Origin: an uncultured Bacillaceae bacterium
Lineage (GTDB): Bacteria > Bacillota > Bacilli > Bacillales > Caldibacillaceae
Assembly: GCA_937934645.1 (NCBI GenBank)
Contig: CALGYZ010000082.1
Location: 1 to 64,000 of the forward strand
DNA: 64,000 bases
Reading direction: 5' to 3'
Position numbers and translations under genes: made by a program. Shown in pieces: positions 45,092 to 53,940 of this stretch (positions are counted from its first letter, which is position 1; the number at the start of each line of letters is the position of its first letter). Under the pieces are notes generated by a model. It was not told where the DNA came from and made no database searches. It saw only the letters and a list, made by a program, of their open reading frames with translations.

Positions 45092-45105
45092 AAGGAGTGG
45101 TCGTT

Positions 45106-46131
45106 ATGTTAACAGAGCGTCAATTGTTAATATTGCAGTTTATTATTGACGATTTTATCCGCTCTGCACATCCAGTCGGTTCTAGGACTTTGGCAAAAAA
45201 GGAAGGAATCACTTTCAGTTCGGCCACTATTCGTAATGAAATGGCGGACTTGGAAGAACTCGGATTAATTGAGAAAACACATATATCTTCAGGACGTGTT
45301 CCGTCAGAAAAAGGATATCGTTTCTATGTGGATCATTTAATTTCACCCGAAAAAATTAGTGACAGCGATTTAAAGAAAATAAATGAAATTTTTACTGAAA
45401 AAATATATGAGCTGGAAAAGATCGTACAAAACTCTGCAAAAGTTTTGTCAGAGTTAACAAAATATACTGCCATTGTATTGGGTCCAACGGTGAATGAAAA
45501 TAAATTAAATAGATTTCAAATCATACCTATTAATGAACATACGGCTGTTGCCATTATTGTTACGAATACTGGCCTGATCGAGCATAAAATATTTACATTG
45601 CCGAAAGCCGTACATCCCTCGGATATTGAAAAAACTGTAAATATATTAAACGAGCGGCTAATCGGTGTACCGATTTCCGAATTACAATCGAAGCTCATGG
45701 ATGAAATAAACTCGATTTTTAAAGAACATGTAAACAATTATGAACATATTTACCGTACTTTATTGGATGTATTATCCGTACCGGCATCTGAAAAACTGTA
45801 TTACAGCGGTCAGACAAACATGTTGATGCAGCCCGAATTCCAAAATATTGAAAAAGTTCAGGAAATCATGAGCTTTATCGAAGAAGAAGATGAATTTTAC
45901 CAGATTTTGCGGGAAACACCGTTTGGCATTCAAGTCAGAATCGGCTCGGAAAATAATGTTCCTGTCATGGATGATTGCAGCCTGATTACCGCGACCTACA
46001 ATATTGGTGATGAAAAAGTGGGAACGATCGCCATTCTCGGACCGAAACGGATGCAATATTCTCGGGTTATTTCAATATTAAAGCAATTAAGTAAAAACTT
46101 GTCATTCACACTGACAAAACTGTATTATTAA
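45106..46131 (+). CDS. hrcA: heat-inducible transcription repressor HrcA
   Basis: 341 residues from ATG 45106 after AAAGGAGTGG. N-terminal winged helix (SRTLAKKEGITFSSATIRNEMADLEELGLI), then the IDD and GAF-like domains. It represses by binding CIRCE, with activity maintained by GroEL; the operator upstream gives autoregulation. The longer open frame upstream runs through the operator and is not the start. Confidence 0.97.
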   Translation: MLTERQLLILQFIIDDFIRSAHPVGSRTLAKKEGITFSSATIRNEMADLEELGLIEKTHISSGRVPSEKGYRFYVDHLISPEKISDSDLKKINEIFTEKIYELEKIVQNSAKVLSELTKYTAIVLGPTVNENKLNRFQIIPINEHTAVAIIVTNTGLIEHKIFTLPKAVHPSDIEKTVNILNERLIGVPISELQSKLMDEINSIFKEHVNNYEHIYRTLLDVLSVPASEKLYYSGQTNMLMQPEFQNIEKVQEIMSFIEEEDEFYQILRETPFGIQVRIGSENNVPVMDDCSLITATYNIGDEKVGTIAILGPKRMQYSRVISILKQLSKNLSFTLTKLYY

Positions 46132-46208
46132 AATATGTCCAACGGCCGGTTATCTTTATGACAATTACGATCAAAAAAATTATGTTAAAAAATTATTGCA
46201 CAAAAATT

Positions 46209-46243
46209 CCGCACGCGCTGGACATACTTATGCAAGCGTGCGG
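46209..46243 (+). other. inverted repeat between hrcA and grpE
   Basis: CCGCACGC (46209-46216) and GCGTGCGG (46236-46243) form a GC-rich hairpin with a 19-base loop and no T run, 45 bases before the grpE start. In B. subtilis this operon transcript is processed between hrcA and grpE, and this hairpin is a candidate processing or 5'-stability element. Confidence 0.6.
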
Positions 46244-46287
46244 TTATAACTGTTTGAAACAAATTCCCTGTCAGGGGAGGTGAAAAC

Positions 46288-46938
46288 ATGCCGCCAGAAA
46301 ATGAAGGAAAAATGGAGGAAAGAAACATGGTACAAGATCATGACAAAGAAAATAAGCTGAATGAAGAACAAAAGGAAGAACAGGAAACAGCTGCTGAAAA
46401 TGCCGCCAAGAATGAAACGGTTGATCAGGACGAAACGAAAAATGAAGTACATAAAGAAGATATAGAAAACGGTGAAATAGCAGCATTAAAAGAAAAAATT
46501 GATGAATTGGAAAAGAAATTGGAAGAAAAGGAAAACCGGATTCTTCGATTGCAGGCTGATTTCGACAATTACCGGAAACGGGTCCGGAATGAAATTGATT
46601 CGATCAAGAAATACCGTTCGGAAGCTCTGGCAACCGAGCTGTTGGGCGTAATCGACAATTTTGAACGGGCACTTGAAGTTGAAGTGAAAAGTGAAGACGG
46701 AAAAGCTTTGCTCCAAGGTGTCGAAATGGTTTACAAAAGCATGCTTGAAGCATTTAAAAAAGAAGGCATTGAAGCAATCGAAGCGGTGGGTAAAGAATTC
46801 AACCCGCATGAACATCATGCAGTTGCACAAGGGTCCGATGATTCCAAAGAATCGAACATTGTGTTGGAAGAATTCCAGAAAGGTTATAAACTAAAGGACC
46901 GTGTAATCCGGCCTTCAATGGTAAAAGTGAATCAGTAG
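46288..46938 (+). CDS. grpE: nucleotide exchange factor GrpE
   Basis: 216 residues. A long acidic, Glu/Lys/Asn-rich N-terminal arm and coiled coil (to about residue 85) precede the GrpE core (RLQADFDNYRKRVRNE, LLGVIDNFERAL, FNPHEHHAVAQ, GYKLKDRVIRPSMVKV). It releases ADP from DnaK. ATG follows GGGGAGGTG. Confidence 0.97.
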   Translation: MPPENEGKMEERNMVQDHDKENKLNEEQKEEQETAAENAAKNETVDQDETKNEVHKEDIENGEIAALKEKIDELEKKLEEKENRILRLQADFDNYRKRVRNEIDSIKKYRSEALATELLGVIDNFERALEVEVKSEDGKALLQGVEMVYKSMLEAFKKEGIEAIEAVGKEFNPHEHHAVAQGSDDSKESNIVLEEFQKGYKLKDRVIRPSMVKVNQ

Positions 46939-46968
46939 TACATAAAAATTTTTTCGGGAGGTTTGTTT

Positions 46969-48819
46969 ATGAGTAAAGTAATTGGTATAGATTTAGGTAC
47001 AACAAACTCATGTGTATCTGTACTGGAAGGCGGAGAACCTGTTATAATTCCAAACCCTGAAGGCGGAAGAACAACACCATCTGTCGTAGCGTTTAAAGAC
47101 GGTGAACGCCAGGTCGGAGAAATTGCCAAGCGCCAGGCGATCACAAACCCGAACACCGTACAATCCATTAAACGGTATATGGGAACAGACCATAAAGTTA
47201 ATATTGAGGGAAAAGATTATACGCCGCAGGAAATATCCGCAATTATTTTACGGCACTTGAAATCTTATGCAGAAAGCTATTTAGGTGAAAAAGTCACTAA
47301 AGCCGTTATTACCGTACCTGCATACTTTAACGACTCCCAAAGACAGGCGACGAAAGATGCTGGACGGATTGCAGGTCTGGAAGTTGAACGTATTATTAAC
47401 GAGCCTACCGCAGCTGCCCTTGCTTACGGTTTGGATAAAGCGGACCAGGAAGAAAAGATTCTGGTCTTTGACTTGGGCGGGGGTACATTCGATGTTTCCA
47501 TTCTTGAACTGGGAGACGGTGTATTTGAGGTTATTTCCACTGCCGGCGATAACAACTTAGGCGGAGATGACTTTGACCAGGCAATCATTGATTATTTGGT
47601 TGAAGAATTTAAAAAAGAGAACGGAATCGACTTGTCACAAGATAAAATGGCGCTGCAAAGACTGAAAGACGCAGCTGAAAAGGCGAAAAAAGAACTGTCC
47701 GGTATTACAAGCACACAAATCTCACTGCCCTTTATTACAGCAGGTCCGAGCGGTCCGTTGCATTTGGAGGTGACATTAACAAGAGCAAAATTTGACGAGC
47801 TGACTTCCCATTTGGTAGAGAAAACAATGGGACCGGTTCGCCAGGCCTTACAGGATGCCGGGTTGTCCGCAAGTGAAATTGACAAGGTCATTCTTGTAGG
47901 AGGTTCCACAAGAATTCCTGCTGTTCAGGAAGCCGTTAAGAGAGAAATCGGTAAAGAGCCGCATAAAGGCATAAACCCGGATGAAGTCGTTTCAATGGGA
48001 GCTGCCATTCAGGGCGGCGTTATTTCCGGTGACGTAAAAGACATTGTCCTGCTTGATGTTACTCCGCTTTCCCTGGGAATTGAAACACTGGGCGGTGTGT
48101 TTACAAAATTGATTGAAAGAAATACTACAATTCCGACATCAAAATCTCAAATCTTTTCAACCGCAACGGATAACCAGACGACTGTTGATATTCACGTGCT
48201 GCAAGGGGAACGCCCGATGGCGAAAGATAACAAATCATTGGGACGTTTCCAGCTGACGGATATTCCGCCGGCTCCTCGCGGTGTGCCGCAAATTGAAGTA
48301 ACGTTTGATATTGACAAGAACGGTATTGTAAACGTCAGTGCAAAGGATTTAGGCACAGGAAAAGAACAGAAAATTACAATCCAGTCTTCTTCCGGTCTAA
48401 GCGAAGAAGAAATTGAACGGATGATTAAAGAAGCAGAAGCACATGCAGAAGAAGATAAAAAACGGAAAGAAGAAGTCGAGCTCCGGAATGAAGCGGACCA
48501 TCTCGTTTTTACAACAGATAAAACCTTAAAAGATCTGGAAGGAAAAGTAGATCAAGCAGAGGTTAAGAAGGCGGAAGAAGCAAAAGAAGAACTGAAAAAA
48601 GCTCTGGAAAGCAATAATATCGATGAAATCCGCGCGAAGAAAGACGCACTGCAAAAAATTGTTCAGGAATTAACGGTCAAATTATACCAGCAAACCGCCG
48701 GACAGGCTCAAGGCCAGAGCGGTGACGCTGCCGGTGACGGAGGAAGTGGAACCGGAGAAGCGAAAAAGGATGATAATGTCGTGGATGCCGATTTTAAAGA
48801 AGTGAATGATGAGAAGTAA
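46969..48819 (+). CDS. dnaK: molecular chaperone DnaK
   Basis: 616-residue Hsp70. ATPase domain starts GIDLGTTNSCVSV and has the phosphate-binding FDLGGGTFDVSIL; substrate domain from about residue 360; the C-terminal tail is Gly/Gln-rich and ends with an acidic segment. As in Gram-positive DnaK, the stretch present in the E. coli ATPase domain is missing. ATG 46969 follows CGGGAGG. A terminator follows, so dnaJ is partly uncoupled. Confidence 0.98.
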   Translation: MSKVIGIDLGTTNSCVSVLEGGEPVIIPNPEGGRTTPSVVAFKDGERQVGEIAKRQAITNPNTVQSIKRYMGTDHKVNIEGKDYTPQEISAIILRHLKSYAESYLGEKVTKAVITVPAYFNDSQRQATKDAGRIAGLEVERIINEPTAAALAYGLDKADQEEKILVFDLGGGTFDVSILELGDGVFEVISTAGDNNLGGDDFDQAIIDYLVEEFKKENGIDLSQDKMALQRLKDAAEKAKKELSGITSTQISLPFITAGPSGPLHLEVTLTRAKFDELTSHLVEKTMGPVRQALQDAGLSASEIDKVILVGGSTRIPAVQEAVKREIGKEPHKGINPDEVVSMGAAIQGGVISGDVKDIVLLDVTPLSLGIETLGGVFTKLIERNTTIPTSKSQIFSTATDNQTTVDIHVLQGERPMAKDNKSLGRFQLTDIPPAPRGVPQIEVTFDIDKNGIVNVSAKDLGTGKEQKITIQSSSGLSEEEIERMIKEAEAHAEEDKKRKEEVELRNEADHLVFTTDKTLKDLEGKVDQAEVKKAEEAKEELKKALESNNIDEIRAKKDALQKIVQELTVKLYQQTAGQAQGQSGDAAGDGGSGTGEAKKDDNVVDADFKEVNDEK

Positions 48820-48826
48820 TTTTGAT

Positions 48827-48867
48827 AGAAAAAGTCAAAGTCAAGTTCGTTGGCTTTGACTTTTTCT
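48827..48867 (+). terminator. terminator between dnaK and dnaJ
   Basis: AGAAAAAGTCAAAG (48827-48840) pairs perfectly with CTTTGACTTTTTCT (48854-48867). Confidence 0.85.
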
Positions 48868-48985
48868 AATGTCAGCACTTTCCAATTCATATATCTATTT
48901 GCCTCGGAGGATACAGTCAGTTGAAAAAACAAATTAAATAGTGATACAATTAACTTTATGTGAAACAGTTCGGGGAGTGGAAAGA

Positions 48986-50131
48986 ATGGCAAAAAAGGAT
49001 TATTATGAAATCCTTGGCGTTAGCAGAGATGCTACGAAGGATGAGATCAAACGGGCATACAGAAAATTGTCGAAAAAATATCATCCGGATATTAATAAAG
49101 AGCCGGGAGCCGATGAAAAATTTAAGGAAATTTCCGAAGCCTATGAAGTCTTGAGTGATGACCAAAAGCGGGCCCAATACGACCAGTTCGGCCATGCGGG
49201 TCCGGGACAAAATTTCGGCGGTTTCGGTGACTTTGGAAGCGGGTTTGGCGACTTTGCGGATAGTGCATTTGGCGGATTTGAAGATATATTTGATACATTT
49301 TTCGGCGGTGGAAGAAGACGACGGGATCCAAATGCACCCAGACAAGGTGCCGATCTGCATTATACGATGACGATTTCCTTTGAGGACGCCGTTTTTGGAA
49401 AAGAAACTGAAATTGAAATACCAAGAGAAGAACAATGTTCAACATGTAACGGGTCGGGGGCAAAAACGGGTACACAACCGGAGACATGTCCCCATTGTCA
49501 TGGAACAGGACAAATCAGTACGGAACAAAACACTCCTTTTGGCCGGATTATAAACCGGAGAACCTGCCACTATTGTAACGGCACTGGACAGTTTATCAGA
49601 GAAAAATGTACGGTGTGCCGCGGAACCGGAAAAGAGAAAAAACGGAAAAAAATTCGCATAAAGATCCCCGCCGGGATTGATGACGGACAGCAATTACGCG
49701 TTGCCGGCCAAGGAGAACCAGGTATAAACGGCGGCCCGAGCGGAGACTTATATATTTCGTTCATTGTGGAAGAACATGAATTTTTTGAAAGAGACGGAAA
49801 AGATATCTACTGTGAAATCCCGATTACATTCCCGCAGGCTGCACTAGGTGATGAGATCGAAGTTCCCACGCTTTACGGAAAAGTGAAGTTTAAAATTCCG
49901 CCCGGTACACAATCCCATACAAAATTTCGTTTAAAAGGGAAAGGGGTAAAAGATGTTCGGGGCGGCGGTATTGGTGATCAGCATGTCATCGTAAAAATAG
50001 TAACACCAACGAAATTAACAGAAAAACAGAAACAACTTTTGCGGGAATTTGCAGAATTAAGCGGAAATATACCGGATGAGCAATCAAATAACTTTTTTGA
50101 TAAAGTAAAACGAGCCTTTAAAGGGGATTAA
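48986..50131 (+). CDS. dnaJ: chaperone DnaJ
   Basis: 381 residues from ATG 48986 after GGGGAGTGG. J domain with HPD (KYHPDINK near residue 35), Gly/Phe-rich linker (residues 75-115), four CxxCxGxG zinc motifs (CSTCNGSG, CPHCHGTG, CHYCNGTG, CVCRGTG-type CTVCRGTG; residues 150-220) and the C-terminal substrate domain. It stimulates DnaK ATPase. Confidence 0.97.
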   Translation: MAKKDYYEILGVSRDATKDEIKRAYRKLSKKYHPDINKEPGADEKFKEISEAYEVLSDDQKRAQYDQFGHAGPGQNFGGFGDFGSGFGDFADSAFGGFEDIFDTFFGGGRRRRDPNAPRQGADLHYTMTISFEDAVFGKETEIEIPREEQCSTCNGSGAKTGTQPETCPHCHGTGQISTEQNTPFGRIINRRTCHYCNGTGQFIREKCTVCRGTGKEKKRKKIRIKIPAGIDDGQQLRVAGQGEPGINGGPSGDLYISFIVEEHEFFERDGKDIYCEIPITFPQAALGDEIEVPTLYGKVKFKIPPGTQSHTKFRLKGKGVKDVRGGGIGDQHVIVKIVTPTKLTEKQKQLLREFAELSGNIPDEQSNNFFDKVKRAFKGD

Positions 50132-50152
50132 TGCAAAGGAGTAGTTAAAACT

Positions 50153-51151
50153 GTGAAATGGTCTGAAATAAGCATTCATACTACCTACGAAGCAGTCGAA
50201 GCGGTATCCAATATTTTATATGAAGCCGGTGCCGGCGGTTTGGTAATCGAAGACTCTGGGAATTTACCCAGCGATACAGGAAACCGGTTCGGAGAGATTT
50301 ATGAACTGGATGAAGACAGTTTTCCCGATGAAGGGGTAATCATCAAAGCCTATTTTCCTGTCAATAGTTATTTGGCAGAAACGGTTGAAGAGATCAAGCA
50401 GGCTGTTAATAATCTGACCCGGTACGGTCTGGATATTGGAAAAAATGAAATAACCATCAGTGAAATCGAAGAAGAAGATTGGGCAACAGAATGGAAAAAG
50501 TATTATCATCCGGTAAAAGTTTCCGAAAAATTTACGATTGTACCGACGTGGGAAGAGTATAAACCGGTTGATAATGATGAATTAATTATAGAACTTGATC
50601 CGGGAATGGCCTTTGGCACTGGAACACACCCGACAACCATGATGAGTATTCAGGCGCTGGAAAAGATTGTTAAGCCGGGAGATACGGTGATTGATGTCGG
50701 AACCGGATCGGGAATTTTGAGTATAGCATCTGCTCTGTTGCGGGCAAAAAAAGTGTTAGCTTTGGATTTAGATGATATTGCAGTAAAAAGCGCTTGGGAA
50801 AATGTAAAATTAAACCGTGTCGATTCTATCGTTGAAGTAGAGCAAAACGATTTACTTGACGGAATTACAGAAAAAGCAGATGTGATTGTCGGAAATTTGC
50901 TCGCGGAAATTATCGTCCGGTTTACCGATCAAGCTTATGAACTTCTTAACGATGACGGATTCTTTATTACGTCAGGCATCATCAGCCAGAAGAGGAAAGA
51001 AGTAGAAGATTCTTTGATTCAGGCCAACTTTTCGATTATTGAAACCAAGTGCATGGAAGACTGGATAACAATCATTGCAAAAAAACAAAATGAGAGTGGG
51101 AAAAATGCAACGATATTTTATTCAGGACAAACCCATAGACGGAATATTTGA
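50153..51151 (+). CDS. prmA: ribosomal protein L11 methyltransferase PrmA, with an extended C terminus
   Basis: 332 residues from GTG 50153 after AAAGGAGTAG. SAM-binding motif VIDVGTGSGILSIAS is near residue 178 and the catalytic-loop DPGMAFGTGTHPTT near residue 144. It methylates L11. The protein should end near residue 312 (311 in B. subtilis); here about 20 extra residues run 47 bases into rsmE. One more A in the A7 run at 51079-51085 would give a stop at 51091, 11 bases before the rsmE ATG. Confidence 0.94.
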   Translation: MKWSEISIHTTYEAVEAVSNILYEAGAGGLVIEDSGNLPSDTGNRFGEIYELDEDSFPDEGVIIKAYFPVNSYLAETVEEIKQAVNNLTRYGLDIGKNEITISEIEEEDWATEWKKYYHPVKVSEKFTIVPTWEEYKPVDNDELIIELDPGMAFGTGTHPTTMMSIQALEKIVKPGDTVIDVGTGSGILSIASALLRAKKVLALDLDDIAVKSAWENVKLNRVDSIVEVEQNDLLDGITEKADVIVGNLLAEIIVRFTDQAYELLNDDGFFITSGIISQKRKEVEDSLIQANFSIIETKCMEDWITIIAKKQNESGKNATIFYSGQTHRRNI

Positions 51152-51854
51152 AATTAGCGGTGATGATTATCACCATATAACCCGGGTCATGAGAATGGAT
51201 CCTGGTGATGAAATAACCGTTGTTTTTCCCGATGGACGTGCAGCGCTTTCAGAAATTGTCAGTATGGAACACGGAATCGTAAAAGGTAACATTTTGTATT
51301 TTCTGGAGGAAGACCGTGAACTACCGGTTCGTGTAACAATCGCCAGCAGTATATTAAAAGGGGACAAATTTGACTTTATTATTCAAAAAGGAACGGAATT
51401 AGGCGCTGACGCTTTTGTTCCTTTTATCTCCAGCCGTTCTGTTGTTAAACTGGATGCAAAAAAAGCCGCAAAGCGATTGGAACGATGGAAAAAAATTGCT
51501 AAAGAAGCCAGTGAGCAGTCGGAAAGAAATAAAATACCGGTAATTCACCCCCTTGCATCGCTGGATGAATTACCGCAACTAAGCAGCGGGTATACGATAA
51601 AAGTTGTTGCCTATGAGGAGAAGGGAAGAAACAACCAAAACGATACCCTGCCAAAAATATTGAATCAACTTGAAAATGATGATACATTGTTTTTTGTATT
51701 CGGACCCGAAGGGGGATTTTCCGAACAGGAAATTGATTTTCTCGAACAGCATGATTTCCGGGTTTGCGGACTGGGACCGAGAATTTTAAGGGCTGAAACA
51801 GCCCCCCTTTATGCTTTGGCGTCTATTTCATTTTACTTTGAATGTTTGAGGTGA
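51105..51854 (+). CDS. rsmE: 16S rRNA m3U1498 methyltransferase RsmE
   Basis: 249 residues from ATG 51105, preceded by GAGAGTGGG. SPOUT-fold protein: N-terminal PUA-like domain (DDYHHITRVMRM) and C-terminal knotted domain with the conserved FVFGPEGGFSEQEI and LGPRILRAETAPLYALA motifs. It methylates U1498 of 16S rRNA. Confidence 0.95.
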   Translation: MQRYFIQDKPIDGIFEISGDDYHHITRVMRMDPGDEITVVFPDGRAALSEIVSMEHGIVKGNILYFLEEDRELPVRVTIASSILKGDKFDFIIQKGTELGADAFVPFISSRSVVKLDAKKAAKRLERWKKIAKEASEQSERNKIPVIHPLASLDELPQLSSGYTIKVVAYEEKGRNNQNDTLPKILNQLENDDTLFFVFGPEGGFSEQEIDFLEQHDFRVCGLGPRILRAETAPLYALASISFYFECLR

Positions 51855-51859
51855 TTATT

Positions 51860-53218
51860 TTGTCAACCGTTGCTTTTTACACACTGGGATGTAAAGTAAA
51901 CCATTATGAAACGGAAGCAATATGGCAGCTTTTCAAGAAAAACGGTTATGAACGGGTCGACTTTGAACAAAATGCCGATGTTTTTGTCATAAATACATGT
52001 ACAGTAACCAATACAGGGGATAAAAAGAGCCGCCAGATTATCCGGCGGGCAATCAGGAAAAACCCAGACGCCGTAATTTGTGTAACCGGCTGCTACGCCC
52101 AGACTTCACCGGGGGAAATTTTGGAAATTCCCGGTGTAGATATTGTTATCGGTACCCAGGACCGTATGAAGGTGCTGGAATATATAGAACAGTACAGAAA
52201 AGAACGCAGGCCGATTAACGCGGTTAAAAATATTATGAAAAACCGTGTGTTTGAGGAAATGACGGTTCCGTACTTTACCGACCGTCACCGGGCCACTTTG
52301 AAAATTCAGGAAGGTTGCAATAATTTCTGCACATTTTGTATTATCCCGTGGGCACGCGGGTTAATGCGTTCCCGTGATCCAAAGGAAGTCATCCGTCAGG
52401 CCCAATTGCTGGTTAACTCCGGATATAATGAAATTGTTTTAACAGGGATCCATACGGGCGGATACGGCCAAGATTTGAAAGATTACAATCTGGCCATGTT
52501 ATTAAGAGATCTGGAAGAACAAGTCCAAGGATTGAAACGCCTCCGTATTTCTTCAATTGAAGCCAGCCAGTTAACTGATGAGGTCATCAATGTGATTAAA
52601 AATTCCCAGGTCATTGTACGTCATATGCATGTTCCGCTGCAATCCGGATCTGATTCCGTGTTAAAACGGATGAGAAGAAAATATACGATGGCTGAGTATG
52701 AAGAAAGATTGGTCAAATTAAAAAACGCCGTACCGGACCTCGCGGTTACATCCGATGTCATTGTCGGTTTTCCGGGTGAAACAGAAGAGGAATTTATGGA
52801 GACTTACAATTTTGTGAAAAAACATAAGTTTGCCGAACTGCACGTGTTTCCTTATTCCAAACGGACGGGAACCCCTGCTGCACGCATGAAAAATCAAGTG
52901 GACGAAAAAACAAAAGAAGAACGGGTGAACAAACTGATTGCACTTTCCGATCAATTGGCAAAAGAATATGCTTCCCGGTTTGAAGGAAAATTTTTGGAAG
53001 TTATTCCGGAAGAACCGTATAAAAAAGATCCGGAAAGCGGATTGTATGAAGGACATTCCGACAATTACCTGAAAGTTGTTTTTCCGGCAACAGAAGAAAT
53101 GCGCGGAAAAATTGTCCGCGTAAAAATTACAAAAGCAGGTTATCCGTATTGTGAAGGTGAATTTGTCGAAGTGTTGGAAGATGATCGTCCCGGTGAGCAT
53201 AAGCAGTTAATTGTTTAA
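51860..53218 (+). CDS. mtaB: tRNA t6A37 methylthiotransferase MtaB (YqeV)
   Basis: 452 residues from TTG 51860 after GAGGTGATT. MTTase domain with its cysteines (TLGCKVN, NTCTVTN, CVTGCYAQ), radical SAM motif CNNFCTFCIIPWARG near residue 155, and a C-terminal TRAM domain. It makes ms2t6A in tRNAs reading ANN codons. It starts 5 bases after the rsmE stop. Confidence 0.95.
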   Translation: MSTVAFYTLGCKVNHYETEAIWQLFKKNGYERVDFEQNADVFVINTCTVTNTGDKKSRQIIRRAIRKNPDAVICVTGCYAQTSPGEILEIPGVDIVIGTQDRMKVLEYIEQYRKERRPINAVKNIMKNRVFEEMTVPYFTDRHRATLKIQEGCNNFCTFCIIPWARGLMRSRDPKEVIRQAQLLVNSGYNEIVLTGIHTGGYGQDLKDYNLAMLLRDLEEQVQGLKRLRISSIEASQLTDEVINVIKNSQVIVRHMHVPLQSGSDSVLKRMRRKYTMAEYEERLVKLKNAVPDLAVTSDVIVGFPGETEEEFMETYNFVKKHKFAELHVFPYSKRTGTPAARMKNQVDEKTKEERVNKLIALSDQLAKEYASRFEGKFLEVIPEEPYKKDPESGLYEGHSDNYLKVVFPATEEMRGKIVRVKITKAGYPYCEGEFVEVLEDDRPGEHKQLIV

Positions 53219-53248
53219 ATAAGAACACGAACGATAAGGAGAATAGGT

Positions 53249-53899
53249 ATGGAAATTGCGAAGTATATTGATCACACCTTATTAAAGCCGGATGCTACAA
53301 AAGATCAAATTGACCAATTATGTGAAGAAGCAAAAAAATACCGTTTTAAATCTGTATTTGTTAACCCTTCCTGGATTTCATATGTGGCTGAACAGTTGAA
53401 AGATACCGATGTGCTTGTCGGCACGGCTGTCGGTTTTCCCCTGGGTGCCACGACTTCCGAAACAAAAGCTTTTGAAACGGCAAATGCCATTCATAACGGA
53501 GCAAAGGAAATCGATATGGTACTGAACATCGGACAATTAAAAAGCGGAAATGAACAATTTGTTTTGCAAGATATTGAAGCGGTGGTTAATGCTTCCGGAG
53601 GGCAAGCCCTTATAAAAGTAATTTTGGAAACATCACTACTATCAAAAGCTGAAATCCGAAGGGCCTGCCAACTTGCCGTTAAAGCCGGGGCGGACTTTGT
53701 CAAAACATCAACGGGATTCTCTTCCGGCGGAGCCACAGTGGAAGATGTGAAACTTATGCGGGAAACTGTGGGACCGAAGTTTGGTGTGAAAGCTTCCGGG
53801 GGCATCCGGACGGCAGCTGATGCAAAAGCAATGATTGAAGCGGGAGCAAACCGGATTGGTTCAAGCTCCGGCGTGAAAATTGTGGAAGAATGGGAATAA
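53249..53899 (+). CDS. deoC: deoxyribose-phosphate aldolase
   Basis: 216 residues. It splits 2-deoxyribose-5-phosphate into glyceraldehyde-3-phosphate and acetaldehyde in deoxynucleoside breakdown. The Schiff-base lysine is in GADFVKTSTGFSSGGAT and the second lysine in VKASGGIRTAADA. ATG follows AAGGAGAATAGG. In B. subtilis deoC lies elsewhere with dra-nupC-pdp; here it is the last gene of the dnaJ-mtaB run. Confidence 0.96.
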   Translation: MEIAKYIDHTLLKPDATKDQIDQLCEEAKKYRFKSVFVNPSWISYVAEQLKDTDVLVGTAVGFPLGATTSETKAFETANAIHNGAKEIDMVLNIGQLKSGNEQFVLQDIEAVVNASGGQALIKVILETSLLSKAEIRRACQLAVKAGADFVKTSTGFSSGGATVEDVKLMRETVGPKFGVKASGGIRTAADAKAMIEAGANRIGSSSGVKIVEEWE

Positions 53900-53905
53900 T
53901 ACCAG

Positions 53906-53940
53906 GTGTTGAACTCATTAAACGAGTTCAACACTTTTTT
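53906..53940. terminator. bidirectional terminator between deoC and yqeW
   Basis: GTGTTGAACTC (53906-53916) and GAGTTCAACAC (53924-53934), then TTTTTT. Confidence 0.92.

Noticed and set aside
45025..45105. Longer hrcA start upstream of the CIRCE element
   Set aside because: It would translate through the operator; ATG 45106 has AAAGGAGTGG and gives the family length.
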